From Clostridioides sp. (lineage in GTDB: Bacteria; Bacillota; Clostridia; Peptostreptococcales; Peptostreptococcaceae), in NCBI GenBank assembly GCA_031272305.1, contig JAISUA010000187.1:1-6357 (forward strand): 6,357 bases of DNA, read 5' to 3'. Of this stretch, positions 5,489 to 6,357 are shown piece after piece. Numbering within the stretch: position 1 is the first letter of the stretch; each line of letters starts with the position of its first letter. The notes beneath the pieces were generated by a model that was not told where the DNA came from, searched no databases, and saw only the letters and a list, made by a program, of their open reading frames with translations. Made by a program: the position numbers and the translations under genes.

Positions 5489-6357
5489 TTATAAATCAAA
5501 TTCTTTTGCTATTTTGTTTATCGCTACAGATTTATCTTTTGAATCTATCGCACAAGTTATTCTTATATCTGAAGTTGTGATTAGTTTTATATTTATATTA
5601 TTCTCACTGAATATCTTGAATACTTTAGATGCAACACCAGCAGTATCTCTCATTCCAAGTCCTACTAATGAGAACTTAGTAATATTTTCATCTATTAAAA
5701 CATTTCCTATTTGATAGTTATCCACGATTTTCTTGCATTCATTTTTGTCGAGTTTAGGAATAGTAAATGACACTGACACCAAATTATTTATAGGTGCAGT
5801 CTGACTTATCATATCTACACTTATACCTTTATCTGCCACTTCTTCAAAAAGTTTAGATACTTTGTCCATTTCGAAATCTTTAACGGTGATGGAAATATCG
5901 TCATCACTAGTTGCAAGTCCTGTTATTACTTTTCCCTCTAATCTCATTTGTTCTCTCTCCTTTATATAAGTTCCTTTTTCTTTTCCCAATGTTCTTCCTA
6001 CATATATCTCAATACCGTATTTTTGAGCAAGTTCTATACTTCTTGAATGCATAACTTGTGCTCCAAGACTTGCAAGTTCTAGCATTTCTTCATATTCTAT
6101 CTCATCAAGTTTCTTAGCATCTGGATAATGTCTTGGATCAACAGAATAAATTCCATCTACATCTGTATATATTTCGCAAGTAGCATCTAATTTCACTGCA
6201 AGAGCAACTGCAGATGTATCAGAACCACCTCTTCCTAGAGTTGTTATGTCACCATCATTATTGATTCCTTGGAAACCTGTAACAACTACTATATAACCTT
6301 CGTCTAACTTAGACTTTATTTTGTTTATGTCTATATCATAAATTTGTGATTTACCAT
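5489..6357 (-). CDS. lysC: Aspartate kinase LysC (N-terminus beyond the right edge)
   Basis: This is the C-terminal 288 codons of an aspartokinase, which phosphorylates aspartate to 4-aspartyl phosphate, the first step toward lysine, threonine and methionine. The frame is open to the end of the window and reads through the kinase motifs VVVTGFQG and TLGRGGSDTSAVALA, then CEIYTDVDGIYSVDPR. Two ACT domains follow, one from about GLATSDDDISITVKD and one from ITKFSLVGLGMRDTAGVAS to the end; they normally bind the feedback-inhibiting amino acid. About 110 N-terminal residues, including the KFGGSS motif, lie outside the window. A GTG at 6194-6196 lies mid-domain and is not the true start. Position just upstream of lysA favours a lysine-pathway isozyme, though the effector cannot be read from the sequence. 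No riboswitch is in the lysC-lysA gap; one could lie upstream of lysC. Confidence 0.95.
   Translation of the reverse strand, partial: GKSQIYDIDINKIKSKLDEGYIVVVTGFQGINNDGDITTLGRGGSDTSAVALAVKLDATCEIYTDVDGIYSVDPRHYPDAKKLDEIEYEEMLELASLGAQVMHSRSIELAQKYGIEIYVGRTLGKEKGTYIKEREQMRLEGKVITGLATSDDDISITVKDFEMDKVSKLFEEVADKGISVDMISQTAPINNLVSVSFTIPKLDKNECKKIVDNYQIGNVLIDENITKFSLVGLGMRDTAGVASKVFKIFSENNINIKLITTSDIRITCAIDSKDKSVAINKIAKEFDL
5945..5961 (-). promoter_or_regulatory. Internal ribosome-binding site and in-frame ATG within lysC
   Basis: Inside the lysC frame the minus strand carries AAAGGAGAG, then nine bases after AGGAG an ATG (5945-5947) that is in frame. It encodes the Met of REQMRLEGK, exactly at the junction between the kinase and ACT domains. 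Initiation there would yield a 152-residue protein (5489-5947) made only of the two ACT domains. B. subtilis aspartokinase II is known to make a regulatory beta subunit of about 163 residues by in-frame internal initiation at the equivalent place, so this is a plausible conserved feature. Use in this organism is inferred. Confidence 0.6.

Noticed and set aside
5489..6196. Reading lysC as a short gene starting at the GTG at 6194-6196
   Set aside because: The frame stays open to the window edge and encodes conserved aspartokinase motifs (TGFQG, LGRGGSDT) upstream of that GTG, so the gene continues off the right side.

Overview
The window is strongly AT-rich chromosomal DNA. The proteins are typical of a low-GC Gram-positive bacterium, most likely of the class Clostridia: they are rich in Lys, Ile and Asn, purine-rich Shine-Dalgarno sequences (AGGTGA, AGGTGG type) precede most genes, and the MnmM (YtqB) and LysC/LysA proteins are of the Firmicutes type. 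I cannot place the organism below class level from sequence alone. No rRNA, tRNA, CRISPR array, insertion sequence or phage gene was found.

Layout. Positions 1-1442 (minus strand) hold a tRNA/rRNA modification cluster: rluB (23S rRNA pseudouridine synthase), then mnmM (tRNA wobble-uridine methyltransferase), then the first 19 codons of an unrecognised gene running off the left edge. A divergent AT-rich spacer (1443-1733) with a 40-bp tandem repeat separates rluB from a plus-strand AI-2E/UPF0118-family membrane protein (1734-3068) that has an unusual Asn-rich N-terminal extension. That gene converges on a minus-strand lipoprotein gene (3350-3994; TPR-like and coiled-coil regions with a Ser/Thr/Pro/Gly tail). 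The convergent spacer holds a long imperfect inverted repeat of about 115 bp, probably a bidirectional terminator or a structured RNA. Upstream of the lipoprotein on the minus strand are lysA (diaminopimelate decarboxylase, complete) and lysC (aspartate kinase, missing its N-terminus at the right edge).

How the genes work together. LysC and LysA catalyse the first and last steps of the diaminopimelate route to lysine, and probably form one transcript, lysC-lysA. The control region for that operon would lie beyond the right edge. MnmM and RluB are both translation-apparatus modifiers and are likely co-transcribed. The lipoprotein has its own good ribosome-binding site and a candidate promoter, so it may be a separate unit from lysA.

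No new multi-gene system is evident; most of the window is housekeeping. The points most worth a second look are: (1) a strong internal Shine-Dalgarno plus in-frame ATG inside lysC just before its ACT domains, resembling the known B. subtilis aspartokinase II alpha/beta arrangement; (2) the inverted-repeat element at 3216-3330 with mutually exclusive hairpins; (3) a 38-bp tandem duplication of the mnmM translation start in which the upstream copy has lost its Shine-Dalgarno; and (4) short tandem duplications of 24-40 bp in four of the intergenic spacers.
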